Shown here one piece after another: positions 16,950 through 25,777 of a stretch of DNA of 64,000 bases. Source of the DNA: JAJVHZ01 sp041395385. GTDB taxonomy: Bacteria; Pseudomonadota; Gammaproteobacteria; JAJPIJ01. Below the pieces are notes generated by a model, which did no database searches, was not told the DNA's origin, and saw nothing but the letters and a program-made list of their open reading frames with translations. A program made the translations under genes and the position numbers. Position 1 is the stretch's first letter; every line of letters starts with the position of its first letter. The stretch covers positions 1-64,000 of the forward strand of contig JAWLAN010000012.1 in NCBI GenBank assembly GCA_041395385.1. Reading direction: 5' to 3'.

Positions 16950-17807
16950 ATGGCGGCCGCCGGCGTTGACACCCGTCGTCCCGGAAAAACCACGATGAAC
17001 CGGCAACGATGCGTAACGCCGCGTGGATTGCTGATCGTGGCCGCGTTGATCTTCTGGTGCGCGACCGCCGGAGCCGCGCAGGTGGAGGTACGTGCGACGG
17101 TGGTCGCGACCGATCCTCCCGGCAGTGAGATCACGCTCGGTCGCGACGAGCCCCTCTTCGTCCGCATCGAGTATTCCACGGATGAGCCCGTCAGCATCTG
17201 GGCGCGCCCCTATTTCGAGGGCAAGCAGCTGACGCGCTACAAGTCGAACGCATCCTTCCGCTACTCGGGCAGCGGACTCGCGCTCGGCTGGTTCTCTCTC
17301 GACGAGGCCGCGCGCGTGGACGAGATCCGCATCCGCGTTGGCGGCGGCACGCCTTATCGCGAGCGGGAGGTCGCGGCATATCCGGTGACGGTGACCGGCA
17401 CGGGGCTCCCCGCCGCGGCGCGAGCGCAGGCCGCGTGGACCGGCGAATTGCTGCGCGAGGAGGCGGCGCGGCAGCGCCAGGACTACGAGAGGCGCATGAA
17501 CGAGCCGGTCTCCGCGGGCGACCAATTGTTCATGTCCGGATTCATGCTGGTGGTGCTCGGGCTGCTGCTGGGCGGGATGGCGCTGCCGGCGTGGGCGGTC
17601 TGGAGATGGCGCGGCCGCTGGCGCGCGCTCGCCGCCCTGCCCGCGCTGCTGATGGCGTTCGTCGCCCTGCGGATCGTACTGGACACGGCGCGCGATCCGA
17701 CCTCGCACAACCTCTGGCCGTTCGAGATCCTGATGTTCGGCGCGGGGAGCGTCGCCTTCATGGGGGTGCTGTTCATCGCGCGCCGCGTCGTCCGGGCCGG
17801 AGACTGA
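16950..17807 (+). CDS. Membrane-anchored protein of unknown function
   Basis: A 285-residue protein. An N-terminal hydrophobic segment (about 26-43 from the first start) looks like a signal peptide. It is followed by a beta-rich extracytoplasmic domain (about 45-150), a charged linker and three hydrophobic segments near the C-terminus (about 190-280). The layout suggests a periplasmic domain tethered by a C-terminal membrane bundle. The ATG at 16950 has AGGA six bases before it; the ATG at 16995 would give a shorter, more normal signal. No domain is recognised. It follows GFA copy 2 by nine bases and is likely co-transcribed with it. Confidence 0.65.
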   Translation: MAAAGVDTRRPGKTTMNRQRCVTPRGLLIVAALIFWCATAGAAQVEVRATVVATDPPGSEITLGRDEPLFVRIEYSTDEPVSIWARPYFEGKQLTRYKSNASFRYSGSGLALGWFSLDEAARVDEIRIRVGGGTPYREREVAAYPVTVTGTGLPAAARAQAAWTGELLREEAARQRQDYERRMNEPVSAGDQLFMSGFMLVVLGLLLGGMALPAWAVWRWRGRWRALAALPALLMAFVALRIVLDTARDPTSHNLWPFEILMFGAGSVAFMGVLFIARRVVRAGD

Positions 17808-17905
17808 ACCGGGTTCCCCGGCGGTGAGGCTTCCTGTCCGCCGTCCTGCCGACCGGTGCCGAGCGAATCCGTCCCGCATCTGCCGGGCACGGCTACACTT
17901 CGATC

Positions 17906-18445
17906 ATGGGCACGAAGAGAAGCCTGCGCCTCGGCGCCGTCTATCGCCTGATCGAGCCGGGGCCGGTGGTGCTGCTCACGACCGCGCGCAAAGGGCGATT
18001 CAACGTCATGACGATGTCGTGGCACACGATGCTCGACTTCGACCCGCCGCTCATGGGATGCGTCGTCAGCGATCGCAACTACACCTTCGGCCTGCTCAAG
18101 GCCACGAAGGAATGCGTCATCAACATACCCACGGTTCCGCTCATGGCCAGGGCGGTCGCCTGCGGCAACTGCTCCGGCCGCACCACGGACAAGTTCGCCG
18201 CCTTCGACCTCACACCGAATCCGGCGCAGCGCGTCGAGGCGCCGCTGATCGCGGAGTGCCCGGTCAACCTCGAGTGCAAGGTCGTCGATACGCGCATGGC
18301 GAGCCGGTACAACCTGTTCATCCTCGAGGTGGTGAAGGCCTGGCGCGACCCGCGGCCCACGCAGCTCAGGACCTTCCATCACCAGGGCAGGGGCGATTTC
18401 ATGATCGCCGGGCGAACGGTTACATTGCCTTCCCGAATGCAGTAG
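17906..18445 (+). CDS. Flavin reductase-like FMN-binding protein
   Basis: A 179-residue protein of the flavin reductase-like domain family (split-barrel FMN-binding fold). Diagnostic features include VVLLTT, NVMTMSWHTML, DFDPPLMGCVVSDRNYT and the NCSGRTTDKFA region. It probably reduces or binds FMN with NAD(P)H, supplying reduced flavin to a partner oxygenase or acting on a small substrate; no partner is adjacent. No signal peptide, so cytoplasmic. Confidence 0.87.
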   Translation: MGTKRSLRLGAVYRLIEPGPVVLLTTARKGRFNVMTMSWHTMLDFDPPLMGCVVSDRNYTFGLLKATKECVINIPTVPLMARAVACGNCSGRTTDKFAAFDLTPNPAQRVEAPLIAECPVNLECKVVDTRMASRYNLFILEVVKAWRDPRPTQLRTFHHQGRGDFMIAGRTVTLPSRMQ

Positions 18446-18704
18446 CCGCACGGCCGCGGGCGCTCCGGCGCGTCGTCCGCCGCGCAATGGCGGGAGAGGT
18501 GACGCATCCACGGCTTGAGACCCGCAGGCCCGCCACGACCGCTACGCGACCTTCCAATGCCGGGCCGGTGGTGCTTTAATTATTTTGTGTACAAGCATCT
18601 CGCCGCGATCGACAGCCTTCGCGGCGTCCAGCCGTAACTGTAACTTGGCGGCGCTACAGCCGCTGTACCGAAACCATTGACACTCCGAGTGCGGGTTACA
18701 GAGC

Positions 18705-19511
18705 ATGATCACGGTATTTGAGAGTCATCGCGCCGATTTGCAGACGTTGTCTGACAGCGGCACGCTGATGCTGAGCGATCTGCATCTGCGCCTTCTGGCG
18801 CAGGACGGGAAGCTCAGCGATCCGTCATCTGAGAAGGTGGCGCGCCGGATCAAGGGGACCTTCGAACGTCGATACCAGGCGTGGTTCAGCGAGGCCGCCG
18901 CCCTGATACGGCAGCTGCTGCCTGAGCGTCACGCAGAGTTTGTCGAGCTTTACCAGAGCGAAAATGACAACGGCGTGACCACCGTGGCCAACTATTGCAT
19001 TCGCGATTGGCTGCGTGGCGTGCGGATCAGCACCCGCAGAGACGCGCACCACGAGGATGATCTGCACGACCTGGCGAGCGTTTCAAACCGGTTCACGCTC
19101 CAGCTGGCCATACTCCGCGCCACATCGCGGCGTTTCGAAAGCGGCCTGTTCGACATTTGGCGCAGCGTGCAGTCCGATGTGCTCTGCTCCGAGCTGCAGA
19201 CCGCGCGCTCGCTTGCCGAACGCGGCTTCCCGCGTGCTGCTGGCGCGGTGGCGGGCGTCGTCCTCGTGAAGCACCTCGGCGAGCTCGCGCACAGCCACGA
19301 CGTGGCGGTGCCCGAGGCTTGCGCGGAGATCAATACCCTCGGCGACGTCCTGAAGAAGGAGAACGTCATTGACATGAAGGCCTGGCGGGACGTACGACGG
19401 CTCGGCGACATCAGGCGGTTGTGCGATCACGTCCGGGAGCGGGATCCCACCGCGGAGGAAGTCGAGGAGCTCATCTCCGGCGTCGAGCGGATCACCCGTA
19501 CGGTGCGTTGA
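18705..19511 (+). CDS. HEPN-domain protein, possible RNase or defence component
   Basis: A 268-residue protein without known catalytic domains in its N-terminal half. The C-terminal third (about 165-265) has the features of a HEPN-like helical domain: an AARGFPRAAG-like helix, a VVLVKHLGELA helix, an EINTLGDVLKK segment, then DIRRLCDH and an EEVEELISGVERI helix. Arg237 and His242 form an Rx4H motif of the kind that gives HEPN RNases their active site. The upstream gap includes a short AT-rich stretch near 18577-18600. A helical protein gene lies 170 bases downstream on the same strand. A role in phage defence or stress-induced RNA cleavage is inference from the motif only. Confidence 0.6.
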   Translation: MITVFESHRADLQTLSDSGTLMLSDLHLRLLAQDGKLSDPSSEKVARRIKGTFERRYQAWFSEAAALIRQLLPERHAEFVELYQSENDNGVTTVANYCIRDWLRGVRISTRRDAHHEDDLHDLASVSNRFTLQLAILRATSRRFESGLFDIWRSVQSDVLCSELQTARSLAERGFPRAAGAVAGVVLVKHLGELAHSHDVAVPEACAEINTLGDVLKKENVIDMKAWRDVRRLGDIRRLCDHVRERDPTAEEVEELISGVERITRTVR

Positions 19512-19680
19512 CCACACGCACGGAGGCGCATGACGTCTTGCGGCGGCCGGGAACGCGCTACGCGCATCGCCCGCGCGTCGAAGCTCGGCCTGTCCCTCGA
19601 ACAAGGCAACAGCGGCGTGAGAGCACGCCAGTGAACCACCCGCAGTGACCAAGCAACTCGTGTCTGGAAAGGAGCCCGCC

Positions 19681-20778
19681 ATGGCCGCACGACGCCGCAC
19701 CCGGCAACGAGTGACAGCCCGGTCCCCGGAGTCGCGAAGTGCCTCGATCGCGTTGCGCGACAATCTCGCCGCTGTCGACGCCCACGTGACCACTATCCAG
19801 AAACCTGTCCGCGCGGTTCAGGAGCTCATCGGCCAGGTCAAGGCGCCACTCGCATTTCCACGCAGCCTGCATCAGGACCTGACGGACCTGCACCAGTTGC
19901 TCGCCTCGCTTCGCGTCACGGTCACGCCCCTGTCCCTTCTCCCGGGTCCGATCGGTCCGGCATCTCGTTCCTTGAAAGGTGCTCTCGAGGCGCTCGCCGG
20001 CCCGCCGCAGAGCGGCTCAATCGGACGCGCGCGCAATCTCGTCGGCCGCGTCGATACGGAGATTGAGCCACTGCGCAGGCTGGTCGAGAGGATCGAAACC
20101 CCCGTGGCGAACGCCGTTGCAGCGATCGACGCGATCGAATCGAGCCTCGCCTATCTGCGCGACATGGTTGCCGGCGTCATCGCCCACTATGGCTCGCTGC
20201 CGCCGAAAGACGTCGACGCGTGCGCCGCCCGGCTCAACGCACCGGTCGCGGCCGTGCGCGCGGCGCTCGACGAGGCCGCCAACCGCGTGGCGGGCTTCTT
20301 CACGGCGATCGAGAAGGTGCTGCGTTCAGCGCTTGCCGTGCTGCAGCCGATAGGCGACGTGGTGCGCGCGGTGCAGAACGTTCTCGGCGTCTTCCGGGGC
20401 AAGGCAATGAAGGCGATACTTGGGACGCTCGCCAGGTTCGCGAACGGAATCAAGCCGTACGTGAACAAGGTCGAGTTCGTAGTGAAAATGGCGATAAACC
20501 GCCTGCTCAGGAAGATGGGCCTCAGCGTAGACACCTTTACCGCTTACATACGCAAGGTGATCGATGCGCTCAATCCGATGAAGCCCATCGAGCGCGCCGT
20601 CAATGCGGCGCTGGCGTCGGTCCGAAAGTTCATCGCGCAGCTCGTGGACCCGAGCATGATCGACGCACTGCTCCAGACCCTGTTGGATCTGAAGAGACAG
20701 CTGTATCAGGCCATGGAAGCCTTTCTACGCAGTCAGTGCAAGGCGGTGCTGGACCCGGATTCCGGCCGGTTCGCCTAG
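19681..20778 (+). CDS. Helical, amphipathic protein of unknown function
   Basis: A 365-residue protein that is almost wholly predicted helix, with repeated heptad-like runs and conserved-looking breaks at Pro and Gly, and with no enzyme motif. The ATG at 19681 is chosen because GGAAAGGAG lies just before it; a GTG 12 codons upstream is weaker. The N-terminus is Arg-rich; there is no signal peptide. The pattern recalls apolipoprotein-like or coiled-coil scaffolding proteins. It follows the HEPN gene and could be its partner, but the 170-base gap and lack of overlap leave this open. Confidence 0.6.
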   Translation: MAARRRTRQRVTARSPESRSASIALRDNLAAVDAHVTTIQKPVRAVQELIGQVKAPLAFPRSLHQDLTDLHQLLASLRVTVTPLSLLPGPIGPASRSLKGALEALAGPPQSGSIGRARNLVGRVDTEIEPLRRLVERIETPVANAVAAIDAIESSLAYLRDMVAGVIAHYGSLPPKDVDACAARLNAPVAAVRAALDEAANRVAGFFTAIEKVLRSALAVLQPIGDVVRAVQNVLGVFRGKAMKAILGTLARFANGIKPYVNKVEFVVKMAINRLLRKMGLSVDTFTAYIRKVIDALNPMKPIERAVNAALASVRKFIAQLVDPSMIDALLQTLLDLKRQLYQAMEAFLRSQCKAVLDPDSGRFA

Positions 20779-20855
20779 GAAATCGGCCAACGGAGCCCGT
20801 ACGAGCTCCACTCGCAGAACTCGGTCGGTCACGACCCGACAATCCCGGCTTCCGG

Positions 20856-21101
20856 CTACGCCCGCTTGATGATGCGCAGGACGACGATCAGGATGATCGC
20901 ACCGATCGTCGCCACGATGATGCTGCCCAGCAGCCCGTACCCGTGAGCCAGTCCCAGGCTGCGGAACACGTAGCCGCCGATCAGGGCGCCAAGAATACCC
21001 ACGACCATGTCGCCGACCATGCCGTAGCCGCCGCCCTTGACGATCTGCCCCGCCAGCCACCCGGCAATCAGGCCCACCAGCAACAACCAGACAATATCCA
21101 T
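20856..21101 (-). CDS. GlsB/YeaQ/YmgE family membrane protein
   Basis: An 81-residue inner-membrane protein of the transglycosylase-associated (GlsB/YeaQ/YmgE) family. It has three hydrophobic segments with the conserved GLIAGWLAGQIVKG start, a GDMVVGILGALIGG middle and a LLGSIIVATIGAIILI end. Members are induced by stress; their biochemical role is unproven. A G-rich ribosome site precedes the ATG. Confidence 0.93.
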   Translation of the reverse strand: MDIVWLLLVGLIAGWLAGQIVKGGGYGMVGDMVVGILGALIGGYVFRSLGLAHGYGLLGSIIVATIGAIILIVVLRIIKRA

Positions 21102-21191
21102 ACGTTACCCCCCCAGAATGTCATGCCCCCGGTTTCCGGCGTCCCATTCTATCTCTGCATTGCGCGGATACCAGTTGCCTGGAGCGGGGAG

Positions 21192-21644
21192 CTAGGGGCG
21201 CGGGCCTCGATGATGATGGGGGACGCCGAAGATGAGCGGGTATGCCGGCGCCGGCGGTTTGTATCCGGTGCCTCGCACGCGCAACGATTTGCCGTCGGCG
21301 GTGGCGCCGCCGGCGAGTTGCGTCACGATGAGGTCCTGGTCGCGATCGACGGTCACGGTCACGCATTCCCCCGCCGCCAGGCGCGGCGCCATGTCCCGGA
21401 TCGTGCGCAGGCTCGGCCGGTCACGCACGGACACGCTCACCGCGGCCGCGCTCTGCGGACTCGTGCAGACCTGGTGGGTCTCGGACCACGACGGCCACGC
21501 GAGCACGTCCACGCCCCCATAACGGTCGGTACGCCATGCCGCGCCCTCGGCGTATACCCGCCGCGAGTTGACCGGAGCGGTCGCGCAGGCCGCCACCGCC
21601 GCGAGAAGAAAAATGACAATTGCTGCGCGCACTTTCGTCCTCAC
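21192..21644 (-). CDS. Predicted lipoprotein of unknown function
   Basis: A 150-residue exported protein. The GTG start gives a signal peptide with lipobox AVAAC and lipidated Cys20. The mature part is a small beta-rich domain with no recognised family and a His/Pro-rich tail (FGVPHHHRGPRP) that could bind metal. The gene lies between the GlsB-like membrane protein and the AraC regulator, all on the minus strand. Confidence 0.7.
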   Translation of the reverse strand: MRTKVRAAIVIFLLAAVAACATAPVNSRRVYAEGAAWRTDRYGGVDVLAWPSWSETHQVCTSPQSAAAVSVSVRDRPSLRTIRDMAPRLAAGECVTVTVDRDQDLIVTQLAGGATADGKSLRVRGTGYKPPAPAYPLIFGVPHHHRGPRP

Positions 21645-21674
21645 ACTGATGCGACAATCCCGGCCGGTCCGAGT

Positions 21675-22700
21675 TCACGAGAACTGATCCGCGATCGGCG
21701 CTGCAGCCGTGCCGCCGTCGCCCTCCACTCCTGCGACCTCGGCCTGCTGCCGCCGCCAGGTCGCGGGTGGCACGCCGACGAACTTCTTGAAGGCCCGACT
21801 GAACGCGGCCTCCGAGTCGTAACCCACCTCGGTCGCCACGCCGGCGACGTTCGATGCCCCGCGCGCGAGCAGTCCGGCCGCCACCTGCATGCGCCAGCGC
21901 GTGAGGTAGTGCATCGGCGGCTGCCCAAGGAAATGCTGGAAGCGCTCCGCGAGCACGGATCGCGAGGTCCCCGCCTGCCGGGCCAGCTCATCGAGCGCCC
22001 AGGGATGCGCGGGGCGCTCGTGCAGCAGCGACAGCGCGCGGCCCACGTGCCGATCTCGCAACCCCGCGAGCCATCCGGTCTGATCCGCCGGCAGCGACTT
22101 CAGATACCGCCGCACCACCTCCACGAACATCAGCTCGCTCATGCGCGCGAGCATGCACTCGCCGCCGGCGTTCTGCTGGCTCGCCTCGTGCAGCGCGAAG
22201 CGGACGAAATGCGTGAGCCAGCCCTCCCCGGGCTGCTCGCTCACGTGCAGCACCCGCGGCAGGGTCGCGAGCAGCGGATTGAACGGCCGAGCATCGCAGC
22301 CGAGGAAACCGCAGATTACGCGCGACCCGTCTGGTCCGCCGCCGCCCTGGCGGATCTTGATCGGCAGCGGCGGGTGCGGCGGCTTGGGCAGCGCATTCGC
22401 GTCGACCGGCGCGCGCATTCCCGGCGCGCTCGACATGACGTGCGCGTCGCCCTGCGGGAAGACGATCACGTCGCCGGCCCTGAGCTGCACCTGCGGCTCG
22501 CCCACGAGCCCGGCCCAGCACGAACCCTTGGTGACCACGTGGTATTCGATGAGGTGCTGCGCGCCCGGCATGATGTATGGCGCGAGCATATGCGCCGGCG
22601 GCGCCTCGGCCACCCACGGCGAGGAGGCGTCGACGTCGAAGAACACCGCGCCGGTCAGTCTCACGGTACGCAGCACGTCCGACAACGCATCGGCACCCAT
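21675..22700 (-). CDS. AraC family regulator with N-terminal cupin
   Basis: A 341-residue transcription factor. The N-terminal half is a cupin-6 type sensor (segments AGDVIVFPQGDAHVM and a Gly-rich IRQGGGG loop). The C-terminal part (about 215-315) holds the two AraC helix-turn-helix motifs, with ALDELARQAGTSRSVLAERF and VATEVGYDSEAAFSRAFKKF. A GGGAGG site precedes the ATG at 22700. Divergent from the methyltransferase gene at 22930, its likely target. Cupin-6 AraC proteins commonly control a neighbouring enzyme gene. Confidence 0.93.
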   Translation of the reverse strand: MGADALSDVLRTVRLTGAVFFDVDASSPWVAEAPPAHMLAPYIMPGAQHLIEYHVVTKGSCWAGLVGEPQVQLRAGDVIVFPQGDAHVMSSAPGMRAPVDANALPKPPHPPLPIKIRQGGGGPDGSRVICGFLGCDARPFNPLLATLPRVLHVSEQPGEGWLTHFVRFALHEASQQNAGGECMLARMSELMFVEVVRRYLKSLPADQTGWLAGLRDRHVGRALSLLHERPAHPWALDELARQAGTSRSVLAERFQHFLGQPPMHYLTRWRMQVAAGLLARGASNVAGVATEVGYDSEAAFSRAFKKFVGVPPATWRRQQAEVAGVEGDGGTAAAPIADQFS

Positions 22701-22929
22701 GGTCTGCCTCCCCGGGGACGCTGGAACGCACTTTCCGGTCGCGCCGGCGGAAATGCCGGACTAGCCGGCAAGAACGGCGGACGGCAGGTCATGGAGGCGC
22801 CTGCGCCGCGTTCCTAGAATGCGCGCCGCTGGATGGCAATTGTACGTGATGGCGGCGTGGAACGGTCTCGCCAAGCCTGCCTCACGCGCTCCGCCCGGCG
22901 ACAGATCATAAAAGGCTTGGAGAGAAATC
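22701..22929. promoter_or_regulatory. Divergent promoter region, AraC versus methyltransferase
   Basis: These 229 bases lie between two genes read in opposite directions and should hold both promoters and the AraC site. I do not see a clear direct repeat of the type expected for an AraC operator. The final GGAGAGAAATC is the ribosome site of the methyltransferase. Confidence 0.4.
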
Positions 22930-23799
22930 ATGGCAATGGCAGTACCTCATGCAGTGAAGAGTTACCTCAACACCGGCGTCACCGTCACCCCGGCGCCCGT
23001 GGATCTGAAGGTGGTGAAGGCGAAACAGCAGGCGACCTGGGCCTCGGGGGACTACTCGGTGGTGGGCGCGACGCTGAGCATCATCGCCGAGTCCCTGTGC
23101 GAGTCGGCCGACCTGCGCGGCGGCGACTGCGTGCTGGACGTCGCCACCGGCAGCGGCAACGTGGCGCTGGCGGCGGCGCGGCGGTGGTGCGATGTCGTCG
23201 GCATCGACTACGTCCCGGAGCTGGTTGCGCGTGCGCGTGAGCGCGCTGCCGCCGAGCATCTGCCGGTGACGTTCAAGGTGGGAGACGCCGAGCAGCTCGA
23301 GTTCGCCGACTCCTCCTTCGACGTGGTGATGTCCGTGGTCGGCGTGATGTTCGCGGCGGACCAGGAACGGGCCGCAGGCGAGATGCTGCGCGTGTGCCGC
23401 TCGGGCGGCCGGATTGCGCTGGCGAACTGGACGCCGGAAGGATTCCTCGGCCAGCTCTTCAAGACCATCGGCCGGCACGTGCTGCCGCCTCCGGGCGTGA
23501 AGTCGCCGATGCTGTGGGGCACTGAGCACCGCCTCGCGGAACTGTTCGGCCATGAAGCCGCCGACATCCGTGTCGCGCGCCGACATTTCGCCTTCCGCTA
23601 TCGCTCGCCGGCGCACTGGCTGGAGGTGTTCCGGACCTACTACGGACCGACGCAGCGGGCCTTCGCCGCCCTCGAGGAGCATGGGCGCGCCGCCCTCGCG
23701 CGCGATCTGCTGGGGCTGCTCAACCGGATGAATCGCTCGGGCGACGAAACGCTGGTCCTGCCGGCGGAGTATCTCGAGGTGGTGGTCACGCGCCGTTGA
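22930..23799 (+). CDS. Class I SAM-dependent methyltransferase
   Basis: A 289-residue Rossmann-fold methyltransferase. The glycine-rich motif I reads VLDVATGSGNVAL, the acidic ribose contact follows in GIDYVPEL, and a motif for the adenine pocket is GDAEQLEF. It resembles UbiE/MenG-like and small-molecule methyltransferases; the substrate is unknown. Divergent from the AraC-cupin regulator. Closed by a strong hairpin about 70 bases after the stop. Confidence 0.9.
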   Translation: MAMAVPHAVKSYLNTGVTVTPAPVDLKVVKAKQQATWASGDYSVVGATLSIIAESLCESADLRGGDCVLDVATGSGNVALAAARRWCDVVGIDYVPELVARARERAAAEHLPVTFKVGDAEQLEFADSSFDVVMSVVGVMFAADQERAAGEMLRVCRSGGRIALANWTPEGFLGQLFKTIGRHVLPPPGVKSPMLWGTEHRLAELFGHEAADIRVARRHFAFRYRSPAHWLEVFRTYYGPTQRAFAALEEHGRAALARDLLGLLNRMNRSGDETLVLPAEYLEVVVTRR

Positions 23800-23867
23800 G
23801 CAGGCGGGCGCGGCACGGCCGTCCTGTCCGCCCGTTCCGTACCACCATGCAGTAGGCGCAAGGCCGG

Positions 23868-23902
23868 GGCCGGTGGGTTGCCGGGATCGCAACCCACCGG
23901 CC
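23868..23902. repeat. Perfect 14-bp hairpin after the methyltransferase
   Basis: GGCCGGTGGGTTGC (23868-23881) and GCAACCCACCGGCC (23889-23902) are exact inverted copies around the 7-base loop CGGGATC. It lies 69 bases after the methyltransferase stop and lacks a T-run, so it is either an imperfect terminator, an mRNA 3'-end stabiliser or a REP-type element. Confidence 0.65.
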
Positions 23903-24069
23903 GGCGTTCTCAATCTGTCAATGTTGTGCGCTCCCCGCGACTGGGAGAGACTGGCGCCCTTCCCGCGGCCGATCACCGCCGCGAGTTTCCCGGCCCCGGA
24001 TGTGGATGCCACCGACACGGCGATCGGCGCGCCCCTTTGATCCCCTTCGATTACTGACAGGTTTGAACC

Positions 24070-24411
24070 ATGACGACGCTGCCTCGATGCCCGCGCTGCG
24101 GCTCGGAACACACCTATGAGGACGGCAATCTGCTCGTATGCCCCGAGTGCGCGCACGAGTGGTCCATGGACGCGGACACGACGGCTGCCGAGCACGCGCG
24201 CGTCGTGCGCGACGCCTACGGCAACGTGCTGCAGGACGGCGATTCGGTAACGGTGATCAAGGACCTGAAGGTGAAGGGTTCCTCCACGGTGGTCAAAGTG
24301 GGGACCAAGGTGAAGAACATCCGCCTCGTCGAAGGCGACCACGATATCGATTGCCGGATCGACGGCATCGGTGCCATGGGTCTGAAATCGGAGTTCGTGA
24401 AGAAGGCCTGA
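24070..24411 (+). CDS. yjdM: YjdM/PhnA family zinc-ribbon protein
   Basis: A 113-residue protein. The N-terminal zinc ribbon (CPRCGSEHTYEDGNLLVCPEC, at about 9-29) is followed by the C-terminal SH3-like domain containing DSVTVIKDLKVKGSS and NIRLVEGDHDIDC, both diagnostic of YjdM, formerly called PhnA. The function is unknown; it is not a phosphonoacetate hydrolase despite the old name. Single gene; cytoplasmic. Confidence 0.95.
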   Translation: MTTLPRCPRCGSEHTYEDGNLLVCPECAHEWSMDADTTAAEHARVVRDAYGNVLQDGDSVTVIKDLKVKGSSTVVKVGTKVKNIRLVEGDHDIDCRIDGIGAMGLKSEFVKKA

Positions 24412-24534
24412 GGGGACGCGCAAGGCGCCGCGCGCCACGCGATACGCCAAAGGGGTCGGTGGCCTGCGATCCTCCAAGGTCACCGGCCCCGTCAGCGGCG
24501 CGTCAATTCAGGCGGATGTCGGCTCAAGCGCGTC

Positions 24535-24774
24535 TCACTGCGACCTCATGCGCCGCATGTGGCCCATGCCCATCATCTCGGAGGCGTCGATCTGACCATC
24601 GCCGTCCGTATCCAGCGCCTTCATCATCCATTCCTGGTGCTTGGTCATCTCCTCCTTGGAGACCTTGCCGTCCTGATCGGCATCCATCATCCGCATCATC
24701 CCCATGCCTCCGCCCATCGGCGCGGCACGCGCGGCGTTACGGTTCGCTTCCCGTCCTGACGGGATAGCCCGCAT
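24535..24774 (-). CDS. EF-hand calcium-binding protein, small
   Basis: A 79-residue protein with two canonical EF-hand loops, DADQDGKVSKEE and DTDGDGQIDASE, each a 12-residue loop with oxygen ligands at positions 1, 3, 5 and 12, separated by a Met-rich helix. Most bacterial EF-hand proteins of this type carry a signal peptide; none is seen here. The start at 24774 lies 38 bases inside the upstream MBL-rhodanese gene (which ends at 24737), so the first part may be absent or the start may be at 24717. Ends at MRSQ. Confidence 0.6.
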   Translation of the reverse strand: MRAIPSGREANRNAARAAPMGGGMGMMRMMDADQDGKVSKEEMTKHQEWMMKALDTDGDGQIDASEMMGMGHMRRMRSQ

Positions 24775-25777
24775 CGCGCCACGCGGCCATGCCGCCGTCC
24801 AGCGCCACGGCGCGCTGGTAGCCCATCTCGCGCAGCGTCGCCGCCGCCAGCGTGGAGATGAGGCCGAGCGCGCAGTAGGTGAGCACGTGCTGGGTGGGGT
24901 CGGGCAACTCCTTGTTCACCCGCAGCTCGAGCTGGCCACGCGGCAGCAGGCGGGCGCCGGGGATGTGCCCCTGCTCGTAGGCGTCGCGCTCGCGCACGTC
25001 CAGCACCACGAGCTCGCCGTCGCCCGCCTCGACGCGGTTCTTCAGCTCGGCGAGCGACATGAACGGCACCCTCGCGGCGGCCTCGGCGAGCAGTTGGTCG
25101 ACGGTCTTGCCGCCGCTCATGTTGGTGCGCAGCGCCTCGGTGAGATGGGTGGGCATCGTGAGGTTCAGATTGCGCATGTTCTCCACGAACGCGGCGCGCT
25201 CGCGATGCTGCAGGCGGGGATTGACCGCGAGCTCCCGGCCCAGCGTCGTGGGGCCGTTGCCCTGGTGATCGTGCGCGGGGTAGACCTTGTACGCCGGGTC
25301 CAGCCGCAGGATGCCGTTGAAGAGGCTGTCGTAGAGCGCATCCGGGTCGCCGCTGGGCAGGTCGGTGCGGCCGGTGGCGCCGGAGAGCAGCGTGTCGCCG
25401 GTGAACAGGCAGTCGCCGACCTTCACGCAGACCGAGTCGCGCGTGTGCCCCGGCGTGTGCATCACCTGCATGCGCAGCCTGCCCACCGCCAGCAGCTCGT
25501 CGTCCTCCAGGCGCATGTCCACGAACGGCGCCGGACTGTGGCGATGCATGACCACGGGCACCTCGAGCTGGCGCGCCATCTCCTTGGTCGCCGAGAAGTG
25601 ATCCGCGTGCGTGTGGGTGTCGATGAGGAAACGGATGCGCAGGCTGTTGCGCGCCGCCAGGCCGAGGTAGCGGTCGATCTGGCTGAGCTCCGGATCGATC
25701 AGTGCCGCGGCGCAGGTATCGGCACAACCGACCAGGTAGGATCTGCAACCGCCCGTGGCGATGGTTTCAAGTATCAT
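24737..25777 (-). CDS. ETHE1-like MBL hydrolase fused to rhodanese
   Basis: A 346-residue fusion. The N-terminal metallo-beta-lactamase domain has HTHADH (55-60) and matches the persulfide dioxygenase (ETHE1/Blh) pattern, including LIDPELSQIDRYL and the GDTLLSGATGRTDL segment. The C-terminal domain (about 245-340) is a rhodanese with the active-site Cys in TYCALGLIST. Such a fusion oxidises glutathione persulfide to sulfite and transfers the sulfur. No persulfide regulator lies next to it. The 3' end overlaps the EF-hand gene. Cytoplasmic. Confidence 0.93.
   Translation of the reverse strand: MILETIATGGCRSYLVGCADTCAAALIDPELSQIDRYLGLAARNSLRIRFLIDTHTHADHFSATKEMARQLEVPVVMHRHSPAPFVDMRLEDDELLAVGRLRMQVMHTPGHTRDSVCVKVGDCLFTGDTLLSGATGRTDLPSGDPDALYDSLFNGILRLDPAYKVYPAHDHQGNGPTTLGRELAVNPRLQHRERAAFVENMRNLNLTMPTHLTEALRTNMSGGKTVDQLLAEAAARVPFMSLAELKNRVEAGDGELVVLDVRERDAYEQGHIPGARLLPRGQLELRVNKELPDPTQHVLTYCALGLISTLAAATLREMGYQRAVALDGGMAAWRDAGYPVRTGSEP

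Noticed and set aside
16386..17879. Minus-strand open frame opposite GFA copies and the membrane protein
   Set aside because: Arg/Gln-rich shadow; the plus-strand genes here have Cys motifs, a signal peptide and ribosome sites.
22906..24483. Long minus-strand open frame over the methyltransferase and yjdM
   Set aside because: Spans two recognised plus-strand genes with clear motifs and has no domain of its own.
24454..24492. GGGGTCGG near 24454 as another copy of the uvrA repeat
   Set aside because: Only the first eight bases match the uvrA arm; it forms its own imperfect hairpin with GGTCACCGGCCCC and is not the same element.
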